64,000 nucleotides of DNA from Nocardioides lianchengensis (GTDB lineage Bacteria; Actinomycetota; Actinomycetes; Propionibacteriales; Nocardioidaceae). Position numbers and translations under genes: made by a program. The stretch lies in the NCBI RefSeq assembly GCF_900101465.1, contig NZ_FMZM01000004.1, positions 111,790-175,789 of the forward strand, read 5' to 3'. Numbering within the stretch: the first letter of the stretch is position 1; each line of letters begins with the position of its first letter. The notes under the pieces were generated by a model, which saw nothing but the letters and a program-made list of their open reading frames with translations, was not told the origin of the DNA and did not search any database. Shown here piece after piece: positions 24,733 through 32,907 of this stretch.

Positions 24733-27700
24733 CTACCGCTTCTTCTTCACCCGCAGCACGACGGTCCTGCTCCAGGCCGCGGCGTACTCCTCGCCCGCGA
24801 CGACGTAGAGCCGGATCCGGTGCCGACCGGCGGAGAGCCGGGGCAGCTTCACCGTCCCGGTGCGACCGACCTTGACCGAGCGGAGGACCTTGCTGCCGTC
24901 GTAGACCAGGACGGTGGCGGGGGCCGACAGCCGGACCTTGACCGCGCCCTTCTGGTTCGTGCGCACGGTCTTCTTCACCAGCCCGACCGAGACGCCCGGG
25001 GCCGAGCGGGCCACCTTGAGGGTGGCGGTCGCGGTGCTGCCCGCGACCGTGGCCGAGCCCGAGTAGGTCGCGGTGACCAGGTGGGTGCCGACCGGGAGCG
25101 TCGCCGGGAGGGCCACCGTGGCCTTGCCACCGACGAGCGTCCCCGTCGCCGACCGGCCGGCGGCTGCGACGGTGACGGTGCCGGTGGCGGCCGGGTCGGC
25201 GGCGACGGTGACGGTCGCCTGGGCCGCGGTGCCGTACGTCGTGGCCGTGCTGCGCAGGCTCAGCGCGGTGACCGAGTCGGCCGGACCGCTCCACGGCAGG
25301 GCCGGGGCGAACGTGGTGTGCATGGCCGCCTGGGCCTGCTGCTCCACGGCGTAGCCCATCCCGAGGACGGTGGTGTCGGTCCAGGCCCGCCCGACGATCT
25401 GGACGTTGTTGGACTGGCCCTCGTCGTTCTTGCCGATCGGGACCATCACCGTCGGCAGGCCGACGCCCTGGGTGATGACGCCGGACGCGCGGTCGGAGCT
25501 GAAGATCGCCGACGACGCGTCGTTGTTGCCGATGCTGGTCAGGAAGCCCGGGTAGACCACGGCGTCGACCGGCTGGCCGAAGGCGGTGTCCATCCAGGAG
25601 GCCGCGTTGACCTTGTAGGCGTCCCGACGGGCCAGCAGGTTGGTGACGCTGGTGTCGTCCATCGGGTTGTAGTTGTAGTTGCCCGAGACGTTGTAGGGCA
25701 GGTTCGCCTGGTTCTCCAGCAGCTGCTTCGCGGTCATCGGGAACGTCGCGGGACGCTCCTCGCCGATGTAGCGCTCCCAGCCCTCGGAGCCGGCGCTGCC
25801 GGAGGTCGGGAAGCCGGCGGCCGGCGGGTTGGTCGGCGCGGTCGCGCCGGTGACCGCCACGAGGGTGCCGCCGGCGGCCTCGACCGCCGTACGGAACTGA
25901 GCGAGGGCCACGGCGCCGGCGTTGTCGTCGGTGATGGCCGTGGAGGCGAAGGCGCTCGGGACGTAGCCGATGACCTTGCCCTGCAGCGCGGTCGTCTTCA
26001 GCGCCGACTTCCACTCGACGGGACGCAGGTCGTTGTCCACGCGGGAGGTGAGCAGGTCGTCGGGGTTGTTGCCGGTGGTCCGGGTGGCCGTCGCGTCCAG
26101 GATCGAGGCGACGTCGGTGACCGACTTAGCGATCGGGCCGGCGTAGTCGGTGGCCCAGGTCAGCGGCATCACGCCGTTGGTGCTGGTCAGTCCGTCGGTG
26201 CCGCGGAACGTCGTCAGGCTGGCGCCGGTGGAGGGCGCGTAGAGCGAGACGCCGGTCTGGGTGCCCATCGCGGCGGCGGCCAGGTCGGCCGCGACCGCGG
26301 TGGCCGAGCCGCCGCTGGAGCCGAAGGAGGTCTTCGACGGGTAGAGGGCGTTCCAGGTCTGCTTGAAGCCGCTCTCGCTGAACGAGCCCGAGTTGGCGAA
26401 CTCCGAAAGCACGGTCTTGCCGATCACGACGGCCCCGGCCTCGCGCAGCTTCGCGACCTGCCAGGCGTCCTTCTTCGGCTCCCAGTCCTTCAGGGCCAGG
26501 GTGCCGCCCGAGGTGGGCATGTCCTTGGTGTCGTAGATGTCCTTCAGCGCGATCGGGATGCCGAGCAGGTCGCCCGTGCGGCCGGCCTTCCGCGCCTGGT
26601 CGGCGGCGAGCGCCTGGGCGACCGCGTCCTTCGCGACGGTGATGAACGAGTGGAAGCCGAGCGCGCCGCCGTCGTACGCCTCGATCCGGTCGAGGTAGGC
26701 CTTGGTCAGCTGGACCGACGTGACGTTGCCGGCCACCAGGTCGGCCTGGAGCTGGGCGACGGTCTTGCCGGTGACGTCGTAGGCGACGTCGGTGGTGTGC
26801 TCGACCTCGGCGTCGGCAGCCGGGACCTGGAGCGGCTCGGCGCCCGCGCAGGCGGCGGCGTACGACGCGAGGTCCCAGTTCTCCAGGGTGCAGATCTCGT
26901 CGATCGTCAGGTTCGAGAAGTCCGGGCTCGCCGCGAGGGCCGCGGTGTCGGTCGCGATCTGGGTGGTGTCGCTGGTCGCGCCGACGACGACGAACTGGGC
27001 CAGGGACTCGGTCTCGCCCGGCTCGATCGTCAGCTCGCGGACGAAGCCCAGGTCGTTGGACCGGCTGCCGGTGGCGACGTACGGCGTGGTGAACGGGTCG
27101 GACTGCTGGTCGCCGAGCGCCTCGACGCCGGAGCCGACGACGACGCCGGTGGGGCGGGTCGTGCCGGGCGTGGTCGCCGAGATCCAGGTGTCCGCGGCGT
27201 CGACCACCGCGTCGCCGCTGCTGGACGCGGACACGGTCGCCTTGTTGGGGCTGGTGGCGGTGAAGCCGGATCCGAGCGAGCCGCCGAAGGAGACCTGGAG
27301 CGTCACCGTCTCGGTCGAGGAGTTGGTGAACGTGTCGAAGAAGCTGGTGGTGTTGCTGGCGGCCGCGACCCGGACCTTGCGGGTCATCAGGACGTCGCCG
27401 AGCCGGACCGACTTGGTCGAGAGGTAGGACCCGGGCGCGCCGGCCGTCAGGCCGAACCCGCGCATCATCTGGTCGTTCATCCGCGGCTCCTCGCCGGCGG
27501 GGGTGTCGACGTGGACGAAGATGTTGCCGAAGCCCTCCATCCGCGAGCCGGTGACGTTGCGGATCGAGCCGGTGTCGAGGCCCGGGCGTCGCGCGTCGTT
27601 GATGAAGACGGCTGCGCCGTTGCTGGTGGTGACGCTGGTCAGCGCCTGGGCTGCGGGGGTGACGGCGAGGGTGCCGACCGCGACCGCCGCGATCGCCGGC

Positions 27701-27747
27701 AGGGCGATCAGGCGGGCGGTACGACGCCCGGTGGTGCGTGGGGACAT
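24733..27747 (-). CDS. Secreted amidase-signature protein with extra N-terminal and Ig-like domains
   Basis: A 1004-residue exported protein. Residues 1-35 form a signal peptide (TARLIALPAIAAVAVGTLAV...AQA). About 36-310 is a beta-rich domain of unknown family. About 320-820 is an amidase-signature hydrolase: Lys402 (PIALKDIYDT), cis-Ser477 (FGSSGGSATA) and nucleophile Ser501, with the 75- and 24-residue spacings known from this family. The usual GGSIR around the nucleophile is GVSLYAP here. About 835-915 is an Ig-like domain and a basic tail ends VVLRVKKKR. It likely cleaves an amide outside the cell; the substrate is unknown. A hairpin overlaps the 5' untranslated region. Confidence 0.88.
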   Translation of the reverse strand: MSPRTTGRRTARLIALPAIAAVAVGTLAVTPAAQALTSVTTSNGAAVFINDARRPGLDTGSIRNVTGSRMEGFGNIFVHVDTPAGEEPRMNDQMMRGFGLTAGAPGSYLSTKSVRLGDVLMTRKVRVAAASNTTSFFDTFTNSSTETVTLQVSFGGSLGSGFTATSPNKATVSASSSGDAVVDAADTWISATTPGTTRPTGVVVGSGVEALGDQQSDPFTTPYVATGSRSNDLGFVRELTIEPGETESLAQFVVVGATSDTTQIATDTAALAASPDFSNLTIDEICTLENWDLASYAAACAGAEPLQVPAADAEVEHTTDVAYDVTGKTVAQLQADLVAGNVTSVQLTKAYLDRIEAYDGGALGFHSFITVAKDAVAQALAADQARKAGRTGDLLGIPIALKDIYDTKDMPTSGGTLALKDWEPKKDAWQVAKLREAGAVVIGKTVLSEFANSGSFSESGFKQTWNALYPSKTSFGSSGGSATAVAADLAAAAMGTQTGVSLYAPSTGASLTTFRGTDGLTSTNGVMPLTWATDYAGPIAKSVTDVASILDATATRTTGNNPDDLLTSRVDNDLRPVEWKSALKTTALQGKVIGYVPSAFASTAITDDNAGAVALAQFRTAVEAAGGTLVAVTGATAPTNPPAAGFPTSGSAGSEGWERYIGEERPATFPMTAKQLLENQANLPYNVSGNYNYNPMDDTSVTNLLARRDAYKVNAASWMDTAFGQPVDAVVYPGFLTSIGNNDASSAIFSSDRASGVITQGVGLPTVMVPIGKNDEGQSNNVQIVGRAWTDTTVLGMGYAVEQQAQAAMHTTFAPALPWSGPADSVTALSLRSTATTYGTAAQATVTVAADPAATGTVTVAAAGRSATGTLVGGKATVALPATLPVGTHLVTATYSGSATVAGSTATATLKVARSAPGVSVGLVKKTVRTNQKGAVKVRLSAPATVLVYDGSKVLRSVKVGRTGTVKLPRLSAGRHRIRLYVVAGEEYAAAWSRTVVLRVKKKR

Positions 27748-27754
27748 GAAGGAT

Positions 27755-27790
27755 CCAGCGCCTTTCGTGGCAGGAGAGAAGAGGCGCTGG
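27755..27790 (-). promoter_or_regulatory. 5'-UTR hairpin of the amidase gene
   Basis: CCAGCGCCT (27755-27763) and AGGCGCTGG (27782-27790) are a perfect 9-bp inverted repeat ending 8 nt before the amidase start. The stem takes in the purine-rich GAAAGG that could serve as the ribosome site. Confidence 0.45.
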
Positions 27791-27882
27791 CCTTTCTACG
27801 GTCGTCCCGTTGCGCGTAAAGATTCCTCCTATTGCGGCGATGTAACGATTCACAGCCGTTCGACACGCGGACGTTTCCCGTG

Positions 27883-27904
27883 AACTAAGTCTAGTGGTTT
27901 AGTT
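27883..27904. promoter_or_regulatory. Inverted repeat AACTAA-N10-TTAGTT over the acyltransferase -10
   Basis: Arms at 27883-27888 and 27899-27904 in an unusually AT-rich stretch. The right arm overlaps the -10 TAGTTT (27900-27905), so a bound protein would block the promoter. The site lies in the divergent gap shared with the amidase gene. Confidence 0.5.
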
Positions 27905-27905
27905 T
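27900..27905 (+). promoter_or_regulatory. Putative -10 (TAGTTT) of leaderless acyltransferase gene
   Basis: TAGTTT then GATTAC (6 nt) then the ATG at 27912; no ribosome binding site. Confidence 0.5.
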
Positions 27906-27911
27906 GATTAC

Positions 27912-30101
27912 ATGACGTTGCTCGCCACCGGCCGCCGTGCGGACCCGTCACCCGGTCCGAACCGATCCGGGTCGACCGGCATCGGACCTGGCGTGCACCG
28001 TGCCCCGCGAACCCCGAAGCGGACCGCTCCGCCGAGCCGGTCGTTCCGCCCCGACATCGAGGGTCTCCGTGCCCTCGCGGTCGGCTCCGTGCTGCTCAAC
28101 CACGCCGGCCTGGCCTGGACGCCCGGCGGCTTCGCCGGCGTCGACGTCTTCCTGGTCATCTCCGGCTTCCTGATCACCTCGATGATGGCGCGCGAGCTGG
28201 CCGAGCGCGGACGCCTGGGCCTCGCCGACTTCTGGGCCCGCCGCGCTCGGCGGCTGCTGCCGGCGAGCTCCGTCGTCCTGGTCTTCAGCGGCCTCGTCTC
28301 GCTGCTCTGGCTGCCGGCGACCAGCCGTCAGGTGTTCGGCGGCGACATCGCCGCGGCCGCCGGGTACGTCGTCAACTGGCGCCTGGCCTTCCGCGAGGTC
28401 GACTACCTCGCCGAGCAGGTCGGGCCGTCGCCCGTGCAGCACTACTGGTCGCTCGCGGTCGAGGAGCAGTTCTACGTCGTCTGGCCGATCCTCGCCGCCC
28501 TCCTGGCCGCGCTCGTCCGGCACCGGTGGCGCGCCGTGCTCCTGGTGGTGCTCGTCGTCGCCACGACCACGTCCTTCGTCTTCACCCTCTCGTACGCCGT
28601 CGCCCAGCCCGGTCTCGCGTTCTTCGTCTCCACCACCCGGGTCTGGGAGCTCGGGGTCGGCGCGCTGCTGGCCCTGGCGCTGCCCTGGCTGCTGCGGATC
28701 CCAGCCGCCGTGCGCGGCGTCCTCGGCTGGGCCGGTGGCGCGGCCGTGGTGTCCGCGATCCTGCTGGTCGACTCGGGCACCCGCTGGCCCGGACCCGCGA
28801 CCCTGCTGCCCGTGCTGGGCACCGCCGCGGCGATCCTGGCCGGCGCCGGGCGCACGGTGCCGTGGGGCGTGGGGCGGGTGCTCGGGCTGCGACCGGCGGT
28901 CTGGGTCGGCGCGCTGTCGTACTCGCTCTACCTCTGGCACTGGCCGCTCCTCGTCGCCGCCGAGGGGATCTGGGGGGACCTGCGGGTCCGCCAGGCGCTG
29001 CTGGTCGTGGCCGTCTCGGTCGTGCCGGCGTGGCTGTCCTACCGCTACCTCGAGACGCCCCTGCGCCACTCCCCCCGCCTGGCCCGGCCCCGGCCGGCCC
29101 TGCTCGCGGGGGCGTTCGGCACCGCCGTGGCCGCGGTCGCCGGCGTGGCGCTGGTGGCGTCGTACTCGCTCGTCGACACGGCCGAGGTGGCCACCGCGAC
29201 CGAGGCGCCGGGAGCCCGCGCCCTGCAGGACCCGCGGTACGTCGACACCGACTGGGCGGCGGTGCGCCGCGTCGACCACCTGCGCCCCTCGCCGCTGGAG
29301 ACCTACCGCGACCTGCCGCGCATCTACGCCGACCGCTGCGTCGCGCCGCCGCGCACCGGCAAGCTCCTCTCCTGCGAGTACGGCGATCCCGACGCCGACC
29401 GCACCGTCGTCCTGGTCGGCGACTCGAAGGCCGCCCAGTGGTTCACCCCGGTCGAGGCGATCGCCGAGCGCGAGGGCTGGCGGCTGGTCGTCATCGCCAA
29501 GAACGGCTGCCTGTTCGCCGACTCCGTGCTGCTCGACCACGGCCAGCGCAACGAGAACTGCGAGGCCTGGTCGCGCGACTCCCTGTCCATGGTCGAGGAG
29601 CTCCGGCCTGACGTCGTCCTCACCGTCACGCGGCCATCCAAGTCGCTGCCGCCGGGCGGCCAGACCACCGCCGACTACGAGCCGGAGGCGATGGTCGACG
29701 GCCTGGTGCACCACTGGGAGCGGGTGGCCGCGACCGGCGCCCGGATCGTCCCGATCCTCGACACCCCGGTGCCGTCGAGCATGACCATCCCGGACTGCGT
29801 GCAGGAGAACCTCGACGACCTCACCATCTGCACGGGGACGCTCGCGGACGGGGTTCCCCGCTCCGGCGCGGAGGTCCAGCGGGCGGCGGCCGAGCGGGTC
29901 CCCGGCACCCGCGTCGTCGACATGACGTCCGTGGTCTGCCCCGACGGCGTGCACTGCCCGGCGGTCATCGGCGGCGTCGTGGTCTACCGCGCCGGCACCC
30001 ATCTCTCCGACAGCTTCGTCGAGTCCACCACCGAGATGTTCGCCGCCCGGCTGGCCGAGGCGACTGACGGGCTGCTGGGGGCGCGCACCGCCACCCGCTG
30101 A
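27912..30101 (+). CDS. Membrane acyltransferase 3 fused to a SGNH domain (OafA/YrhL-like)
   Basis: A 729-residue fusion. Residues about 45-400 are the acyltransferase-3 membrane domain: RPDIEGLRALAVGSVLLNHAGL carries the conserved His, SLAVEEQFYVVWP follows, and about ten helices end near LVASYSLV. Residues about 430-725 are an extracytoplasmic SGNH/GDSL-type domain with nucleophile Ser505 in LVGDSKAAQW. Such proteins O-acetylate cell-surface polysaccharides, with the membrane half moving the acetyl group across and the SGNH half transferring it. The glycan target is not known. Divergent from the secreted amidase gene. Confidence 0.92.
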   Translation: MTLLATGRRADPSPGPNRSGSTGIGPGVHRAPRTPKRTAPPSRSFRPDIEGLRALAVGSVLLNHAGLAWTPGGFAGVDVFLVISGFLITSMMARELAERGRLGLADFWARRARRLLPASSVVLVFSGLVSLLWLPATSRQVFGGDIAAAAGYVVNWRLAFREVDYLAEQVGPSPVQHYWSLAVEEQFYVVWPILAALLAALVRHRWRAVLLVVLVVATTTSFVFTLSYAVAQPGLAFFVSTTRVWELGVGALLALALPWLLRIPAAVRGVLGWAGGAAVVSAILLVDSGTRWPGPATLLPVLGTAAAILAGAGRTVPWGVGRVLGLRPAVWVGALSYSLYLWHWPLLVAAEGIWGDLRVRQALLVVAVSVVPAWLSYRYLETPLRHSPRLARPRPALLAGAFGTAVAAVAGVALVASYSLVDTAEVATATEAPGARALQDPRYVDTDWAAVRRVDHLRPSPLETYRDLPRIYADRCVAPPRTGKLLSCEYGDPDADRTVVLVGDSKAAQWFTPVEAIAEREGWRLVVIAKNGCLFADSVLLDHGQRNENCEAWSRDSLSMVEELRPDVVLTVTRPSKSLPPGGQTTADYEPEAMVDGLVHHWERVAATGARIVPILDTPVPSSMTIPDCVQENLDDLTICTGTLADGVPRSGAEVQRAAAERVPGTRVVDMTSVVCPDGVHCPAVIGGVVVYRAGTHLSDSFVESTTEMFAARLAEATDGLLGARTATR

Positions 30102-30103
30102 TC

Positions 30104-30266
30104 CCCGGGCGGCGGTGAGCGGTCCACCGTTCCCGCGCGGCCTTCGGTGGCGGACGCACCGCCGCCGCGGGGTGTCGGCGGCGACGCGCCACCCAGCGGT
30201 GCGTCATCCACCGATCCGGTACGACGAACGGTGGACAGCCCACCGCCGGACCGGGGCCGCACGCCG
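30104..30266 (+). repeat. 163-bp palindromic element, copy A
   Basis: 97% identical (five mismatches) to 34344-34506 in the same orientation. The outer arms GCGGTGAGCGGTCCACCGTT and AACGGTGGACAGCCCACCGC pair except at two positions. An inner pair (CGGTGGCGGACGCACC / GGTGCGTCATCCACCG) lets the whole element fold as a long hairpin. No coding capacity and no transposase. Confidence 0.9.
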
Positions 30267-30294
30267 GTGGCCGGGGCGCTACGAGCCGTCGGCC

Positions 30295-32907
30295 TCAGCC
30301 GACCGGCCTCCTCAGGATCTCCCGCAGCCGGCGGGCCTCGACCACCTGGCGACTGCTCCCCCGGCGCTCGGCGAGCGCGTCGAGACCCTCGACGGTGCCC
30401 CGCGCCCCCGCGAGGGGAGCGACCTCCGCGCCGAGGACCAGCAGGTCGACGAGTCCGGTCCCGGTCGCCGTGCCGGTCAGCAGCGGACGGAGCACCCCGG
30501 CGAGCGCGGGCCAGATCTCGACCGCTGCGCCGGCCCGCGCGGCGTCCCCCAGGGGCGTCACCAGGCGCTTGGCGACGATGTCTCCCCGCTCGACCATCGT
30601 GGCGAGTACCTCACCGAACGCGGCACCGTCGAGCTGCCTCCGGCCGGCCAGGACCAGGAGCCCGTCGGCTGCGGCCGACCAGGCGTCCTGGTGCTTGCCG
30701 GCCGCCGCGTAGGCGAGGCCGACCAGGAGCGCGTTCCCGACGGGGCCGGAGCCCTCGGTCAGGTCGACCAGGGCACCCAGCCCCTGGCATCGGGAGTCCC
30801 GGGCGCGGCTCAGCTCGCGGAGAAGATGGGCCGCCACGATGTCGCGGTGGTGCGGCAGGACCAGCGGCCAGGTGTCGAACGCGGCGCCTGGATCCCATCC
30901 GGCCGTCTGGCCCTTCCGGGGCACGGTCCATCGACTCAACCGCTCCCAGAGCAGCCCCGTGACCGGCGGGTCCTCGAGACTCTCGACCGCGGGCTCGGGC
31001 GCCCGTCCCCTCACCCCGACGGGGGTACGGCGCCCGCCCGACCGGATCCAGCGCGCCACCCGAGCGGCCGCGTCTCCACCCAGTGCCTCGAACAGCGCAG
31101 GGTCGGCCGCCGACGGGTCGAGGCGCAGCAGGGCCTGCTCGAGATCAAGCTCGTCCGGCGTCCATCCCTGTGCGGCCGCGGTGGCGAGGCGGTCGAGCAG
31201 GTCGCTGGCGGTGATCGCGCCGTCGAGGGTCGACGGGAGCGCGACGACCCGGACGGTCCCGTCGGTGCGGATGCGCTGGGCAAGGCTGAAGAGGCGCTCC
31301 GTGATCGCTCGCTCCGGGCCGGGACGACGGCCCAGGTGGGGGTCCGGCGCCGGTCGCCCCCAGGCGTCGCCGAGGCAGCTGGCCAGGAGGACCACCAGGC
31401 CGCACCGGGTCCCGAAGTCGAACCCGCTCGCGTGCTCGCGGTAGTACGCGTAGGTCCCGGACTGCGTGATCGTGGTCGCGGCTTGGCGCAGGCCGTCCCG
31501 GTCGGCGCCCGCGAGGCGCGGCAGGGCCTCCACCACGCGGTCGAGGTCGGCGCCGCGAGCCCGGAGCGGCTCCGACCGCACGATCGACGCCAGCTCCTCG
31601 ACGAGCTCGTCGACCGAGGTGATCGGCAGCACCGGTCCGACCGGCGCCGGCGGGCCCGGCAGGGTCGCGACCGGCGGTGCCGGGAGCGGCGGAGCCGGGA
31701 CCGCCTCCGCCGCCGGGAGACCGGACCCGAGTCGCAGGTGCAGGTCCCCCGGAAGCCCCTCGCCCGCGGCCGCGACCTCCGCCACGACCGCGGCCGACAA
31801 TCCAGGCGCGAGCCGGACCAGCAGGTCGACGGCACCACGCTGGACGTCGGGCGCGGCGTTGTCCAGCGCGGCACAGGCCGCGCGGGCCACGAGGTCGGCG
31901 TCGGCAGGGACGGACCGGGCGTGCGCTGCCAGGTGCTTGAGCTGCGCCCGGAGCACCTTCTTGTCGGTCCGGGCGAAGACCGACCGCGACATCTCGAGGA
32001 CGTCGTCGGCTCGGAGCAGACCTTCGGCGTGCTGGCGCTGGAGGTCGCGCTGCGCCACCGTGGCGACGCTGGTGGCGGACCCGGGCGGCAGCAGGACGAG
32101 GTAGCCGCGGACGCGGGCGGCCACCTCGTCCGGGGTCGGGTCCAGGGAGTCCAGGACGCGCACGACGTCGTTGGTCGCCTGGGGTCGTCCACCCCGCTGG
32201 AGGCGGGCCAGGGCGGCGTCGATCAACCCGTCGCGGTCGACCGCTCCGCTGTCCGCCAGGCGACGGAGCTGGCCGCCCTCGCTCAGCACGCCGGCGATCT
32301 CATCGACCTCGAGGGCCAGTGGCACGAGCGCGGCGTACGCCGGCTCCGCCCGCACCAGGTCGACGGGGTCGGACCCGTCGCGGCTGGGGGACCAGGCGAC
32401 GTCGATCCACGCGGCGACGAACACCGGCACCGCGGGGGGCGGCAGCCCGATCCGGGTGCGCAGGCTCTCGATGAGCAGGTAGTCGTCGGGGTCGTAGGGG
32501 TTGAACCGGAGCCGTTCGGCGAGGGCGTCCACGAGGGCGGGCAGCCACGTCGGAGCCCGTCGTACGAGAACCTCGACGACGGCTCCGCCGACCAGCGACA
32601 GGCTCGGCAGCCGGTTGCCGTAGCGGTCGAACCTCACGTCCTGGTCGTCGGTTGGCCAGCCGGCGAAGCGGCGCACCCAAGCGGTCGTCGACCGGGCGTC
32701 CGGCAGGACCGCGGGGCCCACGACGGCCAGCCCGCGGGCCAGGTGGCGGGGGGCATCTCCCCACTCGCCGGACCGGGAGAGCGCGCGGACCGGCTTCACC
32801 AGCGTCTTGCGGCCGGCGTCGTCGAGGTCGTCGAGGCGGGCGACGAGCGGGGCGAGGTCCCGGGCCGCCATCAGCGGCACGAGCTCGTCGAGGGTCGGCG
32901 CGCTCAT
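30295..32907 (-). CDS. Large protein of unknown function (DUF6493-like), partner of the SWIM protein
   Basis: An 870-residue, apparently cytoplasmic, helix-rich protein without signal peptide or membrane helices. Leu/Ala-rich segments resemble HEAT-like repeats (RGAVDLLVRLAPGLSAAVVAEVAAA). A proline-alanine linker at about residues 390-430 separates N- and C-terminal halves. The C-terminal half holds FDFGTRCGLVVLLASCLGDAWG and LVLPHHRDIVAAHLLREL. I believe it belongs to the DUF6493 group found next to SWIM proteins in streptomycetes; this is from memory and unverified. No catalytic motif is visible. Its ATG overlaps the stop of the SWIM gene (ATGA), so the two are translationally coupled. Confidence 0.8.
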   Translation of the reverse strand: MSAPTLDELVPLMAARDLAPLVARLDDLDDAGRKTLVKPVRALSRSGEWGDAPRHLARGLAVVGPAVLPDARSTTAWVRRFAGWPTDDQDVRFDRYGNRLPSLSLVGGAVVEVLVRRAPTWLPALVDALAERLRFNPYDPDDYLLIESLRTRIGLPPPAVPVFVAAWIDVAWSPSRDGSDPVDLVRAEPAYAALVPLALEVDEIAGVLSEGGQLRRLADSGAVDRDGLIDAALARLQRGGRPQATNDVVRVLDSLDPTPDEVAARVRGYLVLLPPGSATSVATVAQRDLQRQHAEGLLRADDVLEMSRSVFARTDKKVLRAQLKHLAAHARSVPADADLVARAACAALDNAAPDVQRGAVDLLVRLAPGLSAAVVAEVAAAGEGLPGDLHLRLGSGLPAAEAVPAPPLPAPPVATLPGPPAPVGPVLPITSVDELVEELASIVRSEPLRARGADLDRVVEALPRLAGADRDGLRQAATTITQSGTYAYYREHASGFDFGTRCGLVVLLASCLGDAWGRPAPDPHLGRRPGPERAITERLFSLAQRIRTDGTVRVVALPSTLDGAITASDLLDRLATAAAQGWTPDELDLEQALLRLDPSAADPALFEALGGDAAARVARWIRSGGRRTPVGVRGRAPEPAVESLEDPPVTGLLWERLSRWTVPRKGQTAGWDPGAAFDTWPLVLPHHRDIVAAHLLRELSRARDSRCQGLGALVDLTEGSGPVGNALLVGLAYAAAGKHQDAWSAAADGLLVLAGRRQLDGAAFGEVLATMVERGDIVAKRLVTPLGDAARAGAAVEIWPALAGVLRPLLTGTATGTGLVDLLVLGAEVAPLAGARGTVEGLDALAERRGSSRQVVEARRLREILRRPVG

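Noticed and set aside
27748..27911. Known riboswitch between the amidase and acyltransferase genes
   Set aside because: Only a 9-bp hairpin and an operator-like repeat are visible; no conserved aptamer core could be matched.
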